Source: Bacteroidota bacterium (GTDB lineage: Bacteria; Bacteroidota; Bacteroidia; Bacteroidales; JAGONC01). From it: a DNA stretch of 64,000 nucleotides. Shown piece by piece: positions 52,577 through 60,483 of the stretch. Position numbers and translations under genes: made by a program. Positions within the stretch are counted from its first letter, which is position 1, and every line of letters starts with the position of its first letter. The stretch covers positions 1 through 64,000 of the forward strand of contig JAKLFC010000015.1 of assembly GCA_022711405.1 (NCBI GenBank), given 5' to 3'. Below the pieces are notes generated by a model. That model searched no databases. It saw only the letters and a list, made by a program, of their open reading frames with translations, and was not told the origin of the DNA.

Positions 52577-53338
52577 TCAGCCCAGCGCTGATACGATGGC
52601 GCTAAATTCTTTTGCTTTGAGAGAAGCTCCGCCGATAAGGCCTCCGTCAACATCAGGATTTGAGAACAGGGCGTGGGCATTGGAGGCATTGCAGCTCCCG
52701 CCGTAAAGGATCGTGCAGTTTTCAGCGATCTCCTTCCTGTACTGTTTTTCGACCAGCTCACGGATATAGGCATGCATCTCCTGAGCTTGCTCCGGTGTGG
52801 CATTCACTCCTGTCCCTATTGCCCACACAGGTTCATAAGCAATGATCACGTTCCGGAATTCCTCTGGTGGCAGGTGGAACAATGATTTCTTCAACTGGCT
52901 TTTCACCACGTTCAGATGCCTGGAGGCTTCCCGTTCAGTGAGCTGTTCACCGCAACAAAAGATCGGTGATATATTGTTGCTGATCAGCCTGTCCACTTTA
53001 TTTTTGATCATTTCATCCGTCTCATGGAAATGTTTCCGGCGTTCCGAATGCCCGACGATGCAGTAAGAGATATCCATGGATCTGATCATCTCGGCGGAAA
53101 CCTCTCCCGTATAGGCACCGTTTTCGAACTCACTGACATTTTGTGCCCCCACTTCGAACTGACCCTCGTAGGACAGGTCGATGGCCAGTTCCAGAAAAAC
53201 AAAGGGCGGACAAACGATCACCTTTGTATCCTGTTCTTCTCTTTCCGCCAGTAAGTCAGTCATCTCCGACAGGACTTCTTCGGCTTCCAGGAACGACTTA
53301 TTCATTTTCCAGTTTCCTGCGACAATTTTTTCTCTCAT
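52577..53338 (-). CDS. tpiA: Triosephosphate isomerase
   Basis: 253 residues. Interconverts dihydroxyacetone phosphate and glyceraldehyde 3-phosphate. Catalytic residues: Lys in AGNWKMNKS, His in CIVGHSERRKHF, Glu in IIAYEPVWAIGTG; the closing loop and GGSCNASNAHALF phosphate site are intact. 24 bases after the orphan permease on the same strand. Confidence 0.98.
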   Translation of the reverse strand: MREKIVAGNWKMNKSFLEAEEVLSEMTDLLAEREEQDTKVIVCPPFVFLELAIDLSYEGQFEVGAQNVSEFENGAYTGEVSAEMIRSMDISYCIVGHSERRKHFHETDEMIKNKVDRLISNNISPIFCCGEQLTEREASRHLNVVKSQLKKSLFHLPPEEFRNVIIAYEPVWAIGTGVNATPEQAQEMHAYIRELVEKQYRKEIAENCTILYGGSCNASNAHALFSNPDVDGGLIGGASLKAKEFSAIVSALG

Positions 53339-53361
53339 GGTGGTGTAGTATTGGGGGATGG

Positions 53362-54444
53362 TTATTCGTACCTGATCCTGGGATCCAGGTATCCGTATAA
53401 AATATCTGCAAAAATATTAATAAATACCAATATGACCGAAATTAACAGAACAGCGCCCATCAATACGGGGAAATCATATTTTTCCAGCGAATCCACGATC
53501 ACGACGCCAATCCCTTTCCAGTCAAACACATATTCCACAAAAACGGCGCCTGCCATCAGGGAGGCAAACCATCCGGTGACAGCGGTTGCGACAGGATTCA
53601 TGGCATTCCGGAGTGCATGATTCCAGATGATCCTGTTACCCGGCAGACCTTTGGCCCGTGCGGTACGGATATAGTCCTGCGACAGGACTTCCAGCAGTGA
53701 GCTCCTCGTCAGTTCGACAATGACCGCCAGGGGACGGATCCCCAGTGTAAAAGCAGGAAGGATAAGGTTCTTCAGGTCAAGGTATTCGCCCTGTCCGAAA
53801 TCATCCACTGAATACATACTTCCAAACATGTTCAAACCTGTAAAATCGGCCAGTACAAAAGAAAAGATCCACGCCACCAGAATGGCTGCAAAAAAAGAGG
53901 GAAGCGACATACCCAGCACAGATAAGACCAGAAAGACCCGGTCGATCAGGGTGTTTTTTTTAACCGCACAGAGAATCCCAATGGCGATCCCCGCCACGAT
54001 GGCAAAGCTGATGGATACCACGGCAAGCAGCAGGGTTTTCGGAAAGGCCTCCGCCAGGATATCTGTGACCTCTCTTTTACTCTGATATGACCTGCGGAGG
54101 TAAGGTTTCTTCAGTACCAGGGTCCACCCGTTGGCCAGGTCGGCCACTTTCAGGTAAGGGCAATACCGGGTGCTGTCCAGAAACCAGTAATGGGATGGAT
54201 CTGTCCCTTGATGGAAGGAAACGGGTGAAACGTCGTTGAGGAAATTAAAATACTGCGTGATCAGGGGTTTGTCGAGCCCCAGGTCTTTCCTGATGGCTAC
54301 CTCCGTCGAAATATCTGAACGCTGACCCAGTACCATGCGAGCCGGATCCCCGGGAAGAACATTGAAAAGCAGGAAAACTACCGTAATCACCCCAAGCAGA
54401 ACAAGAATCCCGTACCATAGTCGTCTGACAATAAAGCGAAGCAT
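53362..54444 (-). CDS. DppB/OppB-type ABC permease without partner genes
   Basis: 360 residues with about six helices. N-terminal FIVRRLWYGILVLLGVITVVF and LPGDPARMVLGQRSD are characteristic of DppB. The cytoplasmic EAA-type loop DYIRTARAKGLPGNRIIWNH contacts the ATPase in the family. A long periplasmic insert (about 80-125) is present. No DppC, ATPase or binding protein is adjacent. It sits between tpiA and the DoxX-family gene, so it is either part of a scattered peptide transporter or has a separate role. Confidence 0.88.
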   Translation of the reverse strand: MLRFIVRRLWYGILVLLGVITVVFLLFNVLPGDPARMVLGQRSDISTEVAIRKDLGLDKPLITQYFNFLNDVSPVSFHQGTDPSHYWFLDSTRYCPYLKVADLANGWTLVLKKPYLRRSYQSKREVTDILAEAFPKTLLLAVVSISFAIVAGIAIGILCAVKKNTLIDRVFLVLSVLGMSLPSFFAAILVAWIFSFVLADFTGLNMFGSMYSVDDFGQGEYLDLKNLILPAFTLGIRPLAVIVELTRSSLLEVLSQDYIRTARAKGLPGNRIIWNHALRNAMNPVATAVTGWFASLMAGAVFVEYVFDWKGIGVVIVDSLEKYDFPVLMGAVLLISVILVFINIFADILYGYLDPRIRYE

Positions 54445-54449
54445 ACGGA

Positions 54450-55568
54450 TCAGTTAGGAATTATCTGCTTCTTTATCTCTTCGTATTCAGGGAAATGATG
54501 AAAATGCCATTTGTCAATGATGACTCCGTCGTGCAGCAGCAACAAACCCGGATTGGAACGTATCATCATCTTCAGGATGATATCGTCGGCATAAAAGATC
54601 TCGAATGCTGCCCCTGCCTTTTCCCGGTAGCTCTCTGCCACCTCCGGCAGGCTGGCAGTCAGCAGGATGATCGAAACATCGTCATGGGTGGCTTCGCGGC
54701 AGAAACGTACCATTTTTTCCATTCCTTTCTTATTGGCCTTTTCAAGGTCATAGGCCACCAGGATGAAATGGTATCCGGGACTGGCTAAATAAAGTTCGGT
54801 AAGGTCCGTTCCGGTCGAGTCCTCGATCTTAAGTCCGTGTGATTTCATCACGTGCGAGTCGTCAATCTCCGTATCGAAAAACTCCCACTGGCTCATCCAG
54901 ACAGAGTCTTGCCAGGGAAGATCCCTGGAGAGCATTTTTTTTGTTTCACCCGACAGTTTATTTTTATAGATCAGGTAGGTCACCGGTTTTCCCTGATCAT
55001 CCGGCACCAGGTCGCGTCCTACTTTCCAGTCCAGAAAATCAACGACCGGCAGCCGGTTATAGGAATAGACCGTGAATGCGCTGAAAAGAATCATGGTAAC
55101 GATCGCCATGATATTCTGAATTCTTGTGGAAAATGAGGAGATTGAATACCGGTGCGTGAAAAAGATGATCATGACAAAGACCATCAGCACCAGGTTCTTA
55201 TAAAAGGTCTGCCAGTTGGAGAGTATGATAGCCTCACCGAAACATCCGCAATCGGATACCAGGTTGAAGACAGCATCCAGAAAGGTCACTACCGTGAAAA
55301 AGAGCATGATTGCCAGTAATGCCCAGCGGGTGATTTTCATTTTGAAATTGAGCAGGAGGGCAACGCCGATGGTGAATTCAAGTGTACAAAGGATCACTGT
55401 ACCCGGTAAAGCCAGGGGTAAGGCCCATTGCGAACCATAGGCGATCATATAATCCTCAAACTGGTAGACGGTCCCCAGGGGATCCACTCCCTTGGTAAAT
55501 CCGCTGAAAACAAAAACAATCCCGACGATGTAACGGCTGATCAGCCTGAGCCATTTGATCCACTTCAT
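54450..55568 (-). CDS. DoxX/MauE-family membrane protein with C-terminal soluble domain
   Basis: 372 residues. The first about 170 residues hold four or five helices with RYIVGIVFVFSGFTKGVDPL, LGTVYQFEDYMIAYG and the SDCGCFGEAI Cys motif of MauE/DoxX proteins, which handle disulfide or quinone chemistry. The C-terminal half (from about 180) is soluble and contains a thioredoxin-like pattern without CxxC. Resembles the Bacteroidota BT_3928-like family. Overlaps the DUF1599 gene by four bases and is six bases from the permease gene. Confidence 0.85.
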   Translation of the reverse strand: MKWIKWLRLISRYIVGIVFVFSGFTKGVDPLGTVYQFEDYMIAYGSQWALPLALPGTVILCTLEFTIGVALLLNFKMKITRWALLAIMLFFTVVTFLDAVFNLVSDCGCFGEAIILSNWQTFYKNLVLMVFVMIIFFTHRYSISSFSTRIQNIMAIVTMILFSAFTVYSYNRLPVVDFLDWKVGRDLVPDDQGKPVTYLIYKNKLSGETKKMLSRDLPWQDSVWMSQWEFFDTEIDDSHVMKSHGLKIEDSTGTDLTELYLASPGYHFILVAYDLEKANKKGMEKMVRFCREATHDDVSIILLTASLPEVAESYREKAGAAFEIFYADDIILKMMIRSNPGLLLLHDGVIIDKWHFHHFPEYEEIKKQIIPN

Positions 55569-56128
55569 CCTTTTATCCCTTTTTCATTGTTCTCCAGTAA
55601 TTTGATCAGTGCGAACGCAGCATAATTGATGATGTCATAATAGTTGGCATCCACACCTTCCGACACGAAGGTCAGTCCCTTGTGATCTTCGATCTGCTTG
55701 ATTCGGAGAAGCTTCATAAGGATGATGTCGGTGAGGGAACTGACCCGCATGTTACGCCATGCTTCCCCGTAATCATGGTTCTTGTCCGTCATCAGGTCCT
55801 TCGCCTTTTTTATATATTTATCGTAAAGTCTCTCTGCATCATACATTTCCAGAGGGGTGGAACTTTCCTCACCAAGCTCCAGCTGGATCAGGGCCATGAC
55901 GGAGTAATTGATGATCCCGGTGAATTCCGGTTCGATGCCTTCTTTTATTTTCTGCAGGCCCTTGTGATCAATGCTCCTGATCCTTTCCGCCTTGATATAG
56001 ATCTGATCCGTAAGCGAAGGTGTTCGCAGTATTCTCCAGGCGGTTCCGTAATCTTTCATCTTGTCTGTAAAGATTTTACGGCAGGAGGTGATGACCTGAT
56101 CAAATTGTCTGGATGTTTTATCACTCAT
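55565..56128 (-). CDS. DUF1599 protein with internal duplication
   Basis: 187 residues made of two similar halves. Half one has FTDKMKDYGTAWRILRTPSL, IDHKGLQKIKEGIEPEFTGI and INYSVMALIQLE; half two has MTDKNHDYGEAWRNMRVSSL, EDHKGLTFVSEGVDANYYDI and INYAAFALIKLL. Matches the DUF1599 family, of unknown function, whose HDYG-W core is reminiscent of nucleotide-binding MazG-like helices; that is inference. Coupled to the DoxX-family gene by overlap. Starts 84 bases from the divergent folP. Confidence 0.88.
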   Translation of the reverse strand: MSDKTSRQFDQVITSCRKIFTDKMKDYGTAWRILRTPSLTDQIYIKAERIRSIDHKGLQKIKEGIEPEFTGIINYSVMALIQLELGEESSTPLEMYDAERLYDKYIKKAKDLMTDKNHDYGEAWRNMRVSSLTDIILMKLLRIKQIEDHKGLTFVSEGVDANYYDIINYAAFALIKLLENNEKGIKG

Positions 56129-56211
56129 TGTTGTAAATTAGCACAAATGAACCGTGACCTATGGAAAACAGAACGGATTGTAAAAGTACAGCTTTTTCAT
56201 CAACACTTCGG

Positions 56212-57063
56212 ATGAATTGCCGGGGCAGAGAGCTAAAAATTGATCATCCCCTCATCATGGGGATCATGAACCTGACGCCAGATTCGTTCTATGACGGTGG
56301 CTTCTACCCATCGCAAGAGGATATGCTGCGTCATGTCGGGCAGATGATCAGGGATGGCGCTGAGATCGTCGATCTTGGGGCTGTTTCCACTCGTCCCGGA
56401 TCGGTAGGGGTATCCCCGCAGGAAGAAGAAGACAGGCTGCTGCCCGCCCTGGATATGATTCGAAAGCAGTTTCCGGAGATCTTCCTGTCGGTGGATACAT
56501 ACCGGTCAGAAATTGCCCGTAAAGCCATCGATCTGGGCGCCGACATGATCAATGACATCTCTGCAGGGAGATTTGACCCTGCTATGATCCCGGTCCTCAA
56601 GGGATATGGGATCCCTTACATCATGATGCACATGCAGGGTCAGCCTGCAAATATGCAGCACGATCCTTTCTACGAGGATGTATTGGGCGAGGTGCGTCAT
56701 TTTTTTGAGGGACGTATCGCTGAAGCAGCCAGGGAAGGCATTCAGGATCTGATCATCGATCCGGGATTTGGTTTTGGCAAAACCGTGGAACATAATTACC
56801 TCCTTCTGGCACACCTTGAGCAGTTCCTGGCCCTCGGCCGTCCTGTGATGGTAGGGCTTTCACGCAAATCGATGATCAACAGGATTCTGGGCACCAACCC
56901 CACCCATGCCCTCAACGGGACCACAGTACTGAATACCATCGCCATCCTGAAAGGAGCCCATATCCTGCGCGTACACGACGTCAGGGAAGCCGCGGAGGCA
57001 ATGAAACTGTGCAGGGAGTATGTTACGGCGATAGAAGCTCCTTACCGGGCAAATGACAATTAA
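56212..57063 (+). CDS. folP: Dihydropteroate synthase
   Basis: 283 residues from ATG 56212, giving a normal N-terminus (NCRGRELKIDHPLIMGIMNL). An ATG at 56161 is in frame but would leave only 32 bases between divergent genes. Joins p-aminobenzoate to pterin pyrophosphate in folate synthesis; sulfonamide target. Motifs: NLTPDSFYDGG, AEIVDLGAVSTRPGS, LSVDTYRSEIAR, MINDISAG, DPGFGFGKTVEHN and VGLSRKSMI. Confidence 0.96.
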   Translation: MNCRGRELKIDHPLIMGIMNLTPDSFYDGGFYPSQEDMLRHVGQMIRDGAEIVDLGAVSTRPGSVGVSPQEEEDRLLPALDMIRKQFPEIFLSVDTYRSEIARKAIDLGADMINDISAGRFDPAMIPVLKGYGIPYIMMHMQGQPANMQHDPFYEDVLGEVRHFFEGRIAEAAREGIQDLIIDPGFGFGKTVEHNYLLLAHLEQFLALGRPVMVGLSRKSMINRILGTNPTHALNGTTVLNTIAILKGAHILRVHDVREAAEAMKLCREYVTAIEAPYRANDN

Positions 57064-57098
57064 TGACACGGCATGACGAGCAAGGATTGAATAATCGT

Positions 57099-57106
57099 TA
57101 CTTTTG
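57099..57106 (+). promoter_or_regulatory. -7 element (TACTTTTG) for cdaA, nearly leaderless
   Basis: Exact TAnnTTTG ending ten bases before the ATG at 57116. Transcription would begin only a few bases before the start codon, so the mRNA would have almost no leader. No TTG at the -33 distance. Confidence 0.5.
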
Positions 57107-57115
57107 CGCCTGAAA

Positions 57116-57913
57116 ATGGATTTGTTTCCCCACATACTCCTGAGTGGATTCTTCACGGTACGCCTGGTGGATCTGATCGATATCCTGCTGGTGACAATCC
57201 TGCTGTTTGCATTTTACCGTATGGTCAAGGGCACAGCTGCCATCAACATTTTTTTCGGACTCCTTTCCGTTTACGTGATCTGGAAAGTGGTCACCGCCCT
57301 GGATATGGATCTGCTGGGCGAGATCCTGGGTGCTTTCATCAGCGTGGGATTCATCGCCCTGATTGTGGTTTTCCAGCCGGAGATAAGGCGTTTCCTGCTG
57401 ATCGTCGGGACTCCCCGTCTGCTCAGCGACCGCAAACACCTTTTTTCATGGTTGCTCCATGGCGATGGGAAAGGTAACCTGGATGTTGACAAAATCACCA
57501 AGGCCTGCATGGAGATGGGAAATGAACGTACCGGTGCATTGATCGTATGTGCCAAATTGAATGAACTGCAGGCTTTTGCAGAGACAGGCGTCATGCTCGA
57601 CGCCCTCATCTCGGAACCCCTGATCCAAAATATTTTTTACCGTAACAATCCGCTGCACGACGGCGCTGTCATCATCCTGAAGAACAGGATAAAAGCTGCC
57701 CGGTGCGTGCTTCCCATCACCCGAAACAGGGATTTCCCAGCCGACTATGGGCTGCGTCACCGCGCTGCAGCAGGCATTACCGAAATATCGGACGCGGTGG
57801 CGATCATCGTATCAGAACAGACAGGAGAGATTGCATTCAGCAAAAACGGAGAGATCATTACCAAGGTCACACCGGCTAACCTGAAAAATTTTCTGGAAGA
57901 AGAGTTCAACTGA
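57116..57913 (+). CDS. cdaA: Diadenylate cyclase CdaA
   Basis: 265 residues from ATG 57116. Makes cyclic di-AMP from two ATP at the inner membrane. Three N-terminal helices (to about 80), then the DAC domain: NPLHDGAVIILKNRIKAARC with catalytic DGA, and LRHRAAAGITEISDAVAIIV with RHR. In many Bacteroidota it is next to folP, as here. The stop abuts the stop of the convergent lipoprotein gene with no gap. Confidence 0.95.
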   Translation: MDLFPHILLSGFFTVRLVDLIDILLVTILLFAFYRMVKGTAAINIFFGLLSVYVIWKVVTALDMDLLGEILGAFISVGFIALIVVFQPEIRRFLLIVGTPRLLSDRKHLFSWLLHGDGKGNLDVDKITKACMEMGNERTGALIVCAKLNELQAFAETGVMLDALISEPLIQNIFYRNNPLHDGAVIILKNRIKAARCVLPITRNRDFPADYGLRHRAAAGITEISDAVAIIVSEQTGEIAFSKNGEIITKVTPANLKNFLEEEFN

Positions 57914-58444
57914 TCACTGGAGGCTGTCGGCGCTGGCTGCCTGCTGGAATTGTTCCAGCAGTTCCTCGGGAGATTTTCCAAGGTTTTTCAACGAAAGCTC
58001 TGCATCATCGGCAAATTCATGTCCGGGATATTTCTGCAGGAACTCCCTGTACAGCATCTCCGCCTGGCCAAGCTGGTTCATCTGGTTTTCATTGATGAAC
58101 GCTTTCAGGAACAAACAATGGGGTATCCTTTCATAATCAGGATAATCCTGCAGGATACGGTCGAAAACGGCAATGGCCTTTTTGGGATCCAGCAGGTTCA
58201 TGGCCACATTGCCGGCATTGAACAGGTACTCGGGAGCCTTCTTATCCCCGGGATACGCATCTGCATAGGCAATATAGGCATCCACCAGCTGGGCCGTTTT
58301 TTCGGTATTGATAGCCTGATCGGTCACCGAAAAGATCTCTTCTTCAAGATCCTTGATCTGCTTATCCAGCTTGCCCTTCTGTGAACAGGAGGTAGCCATC
58401 ACGATAAGCACCATTATCAGTCCTGAAAATGCCAGTCGTTTCAT
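57914..58444 (-). CDS. TPR lipoprotein
   Basis: 176 residues. Lipoprotein signal with lipobox VMATSC (lipidated Cys20). Two to three TPR-like helix pairs: EYLFNAGNVAMNLLDPKKAI, AVFDRILQDYPDYERIPH, GQAEMLYREFLQKYPGHEFA. The pattern resembles BamD/YfgM-type outer-membrane or periplasmic adaptors, but the protein is shorter than BamD and no specific family is clear. Directly tail-to-tail with cdaA. Follows def on the same strand. Confidence 0.82.
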   Translation of the reverse strand: MKRLAFSGLIMVLIVMATSCSQKGKLDKQIKDLEEEIFSVTDQAINTEKTAQLVDAYIAYADAYPGDKKAPEYLFNAGNVAMNLLDPKKAIAVFDRILQDYPDYERIPHCLFLKAFINENQMNQLGQAEMLYREFLQKYPGHEFADDAELSLKNLGKSPEELLEQFQQAASADSLQ

Positions 58445-58480
58445 GGAACGGAAATTTAATGGAATCTGTTTTTCATTGAA

Positions 58481-59059
58481 CTATCTGACAGCCATCGCTT
58501 TTTTCTGAAGGGGGAAGATCATTTTGTAATCTGCATCAACAGCTCCCCTGGAGATATCATTCAGCTTCCTTTTCAGCAGCGTTTTCCTGAGCGAGTTGAT
58601 CCGGTCAACGAACATGATCCCTTCCAGGTGATCGTATTCATGCTGGATGATGCGTGCCGCCACTCCTTCAAAGATCTCTTCATGCGGCTGGAAATGTTCG
58701 TCCACATAACGAATGCGGACCCTGGACTTACGTACCACGTCTTCCCTGATATCGGGAATGCTTAGGCACCCTTCATTGAATGTCCATTCACGGCCGGTTT
58801 CATCCAGGATAGATGGATTGATGAACACCCTGATAAAATCTGCTACTTCGGGATAATCCTTTGCATACGGAGACGCATCGATGACGAACAGTCTTAGCGA
58901 GCGGTTGATCTGGGGTGCGGCCAGGCCCACACCGTTGGATTCCCGCATGGTAATGAACATGGATTCGATCAGTTCATCAAGACCGGGATACGTTGGGTCG
59001 ATATCTGCAGCTTTCTGTCGTAATGTAGGATGGCCGTAGGCAACAATAGGTAACATCAT
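58481..59059 (-). CDS. def: Peptide deformylase
   Basis: 192 residues. Removes the formyl group from nascent N-terminal methionine. The three metal-site motifs are present: GVGLAAPQI, EGCLSIP (metal Cys) and QHEYDHLEG (two metal His and catalytic Glu). The start overlaps the ruvX stop by four bases, so the genes are coupled. A second ATG one codon later is possible. Confidence 0.98.
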   Translation of the reverse strand: MMLPIVAYGHPTLRQKAADIDPTYPGLDELIESMFITMRESNGVGLAAPQINRSLRLFVIDASPYAKDYPEVADFIRVFINPSILDETGREWTFNEGCLSIPDIREDVVRKSRVRIRYVDEHFQPHEEIFEGVAARIIQHEYDHLEGIMFVDRINSLRKTLLKRKLNDISRGAVDADYKMIFPLQKKAMAVR

Positions 59060-59493
59060 GGTTGAATGCGCTGTTGGATATTGTTTTTTGATTCCATATA
59101 AGACTGCAGGATGATGGTGGCACTAACCTGATCGACGAGGGCTTTGTTTTGTCGGTCCTTTTTTTTCAGGCCTGCACTGACCATGGTCTGAAATGCAATC
59201 TTTGACGTGAACCTTTCATCTGTCCGTTCCACAGGGATGCCGGGAAATTTTTTTTCCAGTGTACGGATGAACGATTCAATGAATACAACAGATTCCGAGG
59301 GTGAATTGTTCATTTGACGGGGCAAACCGACCACAAAACGCTCCACCGCCTCACCTGACAGATAATCCGACAGGAACGCGATCGTTTCACTGGAAGGCAC
59401 TGTGGCCAGACCGCTGGCGATGATCTGAAGATCATCGGTCACGGCTAGTCCGGTCCTTTTTCTTCCATAATCGATCGCAAGTATTCGGGCCAT
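59056..59493 (-). CDS. ruvX: Holliday junction resolvase-like RNase YqgF
   Basis: 145 residues. RNase H-like fold with acidic residues in ILAIDYGRKRTGLAVTD, VERTDERFTSKIAF and LVDQVSATIILQSYM. Members act in rRNA 5' end processing or junction resolution. Precedes def with overlap. Divergent from dapD with 91 bases between, which holds promoter elements for both. Confidence 0.95.
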   Translation of the reverse strand: MARILAIDYGRKRTGLAVTDDLQIIASGLATVPSSETIAFLSDYLSGEAVERFVVGLPRQMNNSPSESVVFIESFIRTLEKKFPGIPVERTDERFTSKIAFQTMVSAGLKKKDRQNKALVDQVSATIILQSYMESKNNIQQRIQP

Positions 59494-59518
59494 AGGTGCC
59501 AGGAAGGTTAACAGGCGG

Positions 59519-59526
59519 CAAAATTA
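59519..59526 (-). promoter_or_regulatory. -7 element (TAATTTTG) for ruvX-def
   Basis: Exact minus-strand TAnnTTTG 26 bases before the ATG at 59493. No TTG at -33. Confidence 0.5.
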
Positions 59527-59568
59527 GCGAATTTTTACCAGCCAGGGGAAGGGTCCCTGTTAATTTAG

Positions 59569-59576
59569 TACATTTG
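59569..59576 (+). promoter_or_regulatory. -7 element (TACATTTG) for dapD, nearly leaderless
   Basis: Exact TAnnTTTG ending nine bases before the ATG at 59585, so the transcript would start at or next to the start codon. No clear -33 element. Confidence 0.5.
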
Positions 59577-59584
59577 AAGAAAAA

Positions 59585-60427
59585 ATGAGGATGGACCGGT
59601 CACTGCAGGGGATCATCGAACGCATCTGGGAAAATCGTGACGAGCTTAAACAGGCTGACGCCACTAGGGCCGTCCGGGAAGTGATCGCATTGCTCGACCG
59701 CGGTGAGATCCGTGTGGCTGAGCCCGTGGTAAGTCAGGAAACAGGTGGGGTGGAATGGAGGGTGAACGAGTGGATCAAAAAGGCGGTAGTGCTGTATTTC
59801 CCATTGCAGGATATGGTTGTGACCGAGGTCGGGCCATTTGAGTTTCATGATAAGATTGGATTGAAAAAAGGATATCAGGCTCTTGGAGTACGGGTCGTTC
59901 CCCATGCTATTGCACGCTATGGTGCGTTCCTGGCGCCTGGTGTCATCCTGATGCCTTCCTATGTCAATATAGGTACGTATGTGGATTCGGGTACCATGGT
60001 GGACACCTGGGCCACGGTCGGATCCTGCGCCCAGATTGGCCGCAATGTACATCTGAGCGGCGGTGTGGGCATCGGAGGCGTACTGGAACCGGTGCAGGAT
60101 GCCCCAGTGATCGTCGAAGACCATTGCTTCATTGGCTCCAGGTGCATTTTGGTGGAGGGAGCAAGGATCGGAAAGGAAGCCGTGCTCGGAGCTAATGTGG
60201 TCATTACCCGCTCAACACGGATCATTGATGTCACCGGAAATGATCCGGTGGAATGGAAGGGATATGTGCCTCCACGTTCCGTCGTTATTCCCGGTTCCTG
60301 CACAAAACAATTCCCGGCGGGTGATTACCAGGTCTCCTGCGCACTGATCATCGGTAAAAGGAAAGAATCAACCGATAGAAAAACCTCACTGAACGAAGCG
60401 CTAAGGGAGTTTAAGGTTCAGGTCTGA
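59585..60427 (+). CDS. dapD: Tetrahydrodipicolinate N-succinyltransferase
   Basis: 280 residues. Left-handed beta-helix hexapeptide enzyme of the succinylase branch of lysine/diaminopimelate synthesis. N-terminal helical part (SLQGIIERIWENRDELK), then VVPHAIARYGAFLAPGVILM, GTYVDSGTMVDTWATVGSCA, GGVGIGGVLEPVQDAPVIVE and PRSVVIPGS. Standard length and complete hexapeptide region. Followed by a 10-bp-period repeat and the family 9 glycosyltransferase. Confidence 0.97.
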   Translation: MRMDRSLQGIIERIWENRDELKQADATRAVREVIALLDRGEIRVAEPVVSQETGGVEWRVNEWIKKAVVLYFPLQDMVVTEVGPFEFHDKIGLKKGYQALGVRVVPHAIARYGAFLAPGVILMPSYVNIGTYVDSGTMVDTWATVGSCAQIGRNVHLSGGVGIGGVLEPVQDAPVIVEDHCFIGSRCILVEGARIGKEAVLGANVVITRSTRIIDVTGNDPVEWKGYVPPRSVVIPGSCTKQFPAGDYQVSCALIIGKRKESTDRKTSLNEALREFKVQV

Positions 60428-60433
60428 ATAAGC

Positions 60434-60483
60434 TGGTCATTCATGGTAATTTATTGTCATTCATAGCTACTCGTGGTGTCATT
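60434..60483. repeat. 10-bp-period tandem repeat, third array
   Basis: Units TGGTCATTCA, TGGTAATTTA, TTGTCATTCA, TAGCTACTCG, TGGTGTCATT, five contiguous decamers, less uniform than the arrays at 34198 and 35151 but sharing the TGGT..ATT pattern and period. The GTG start codon of the glycosyltransferase gene lies within the array (two in-frame GTG at 60473-60478). Confidence 0.7.
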
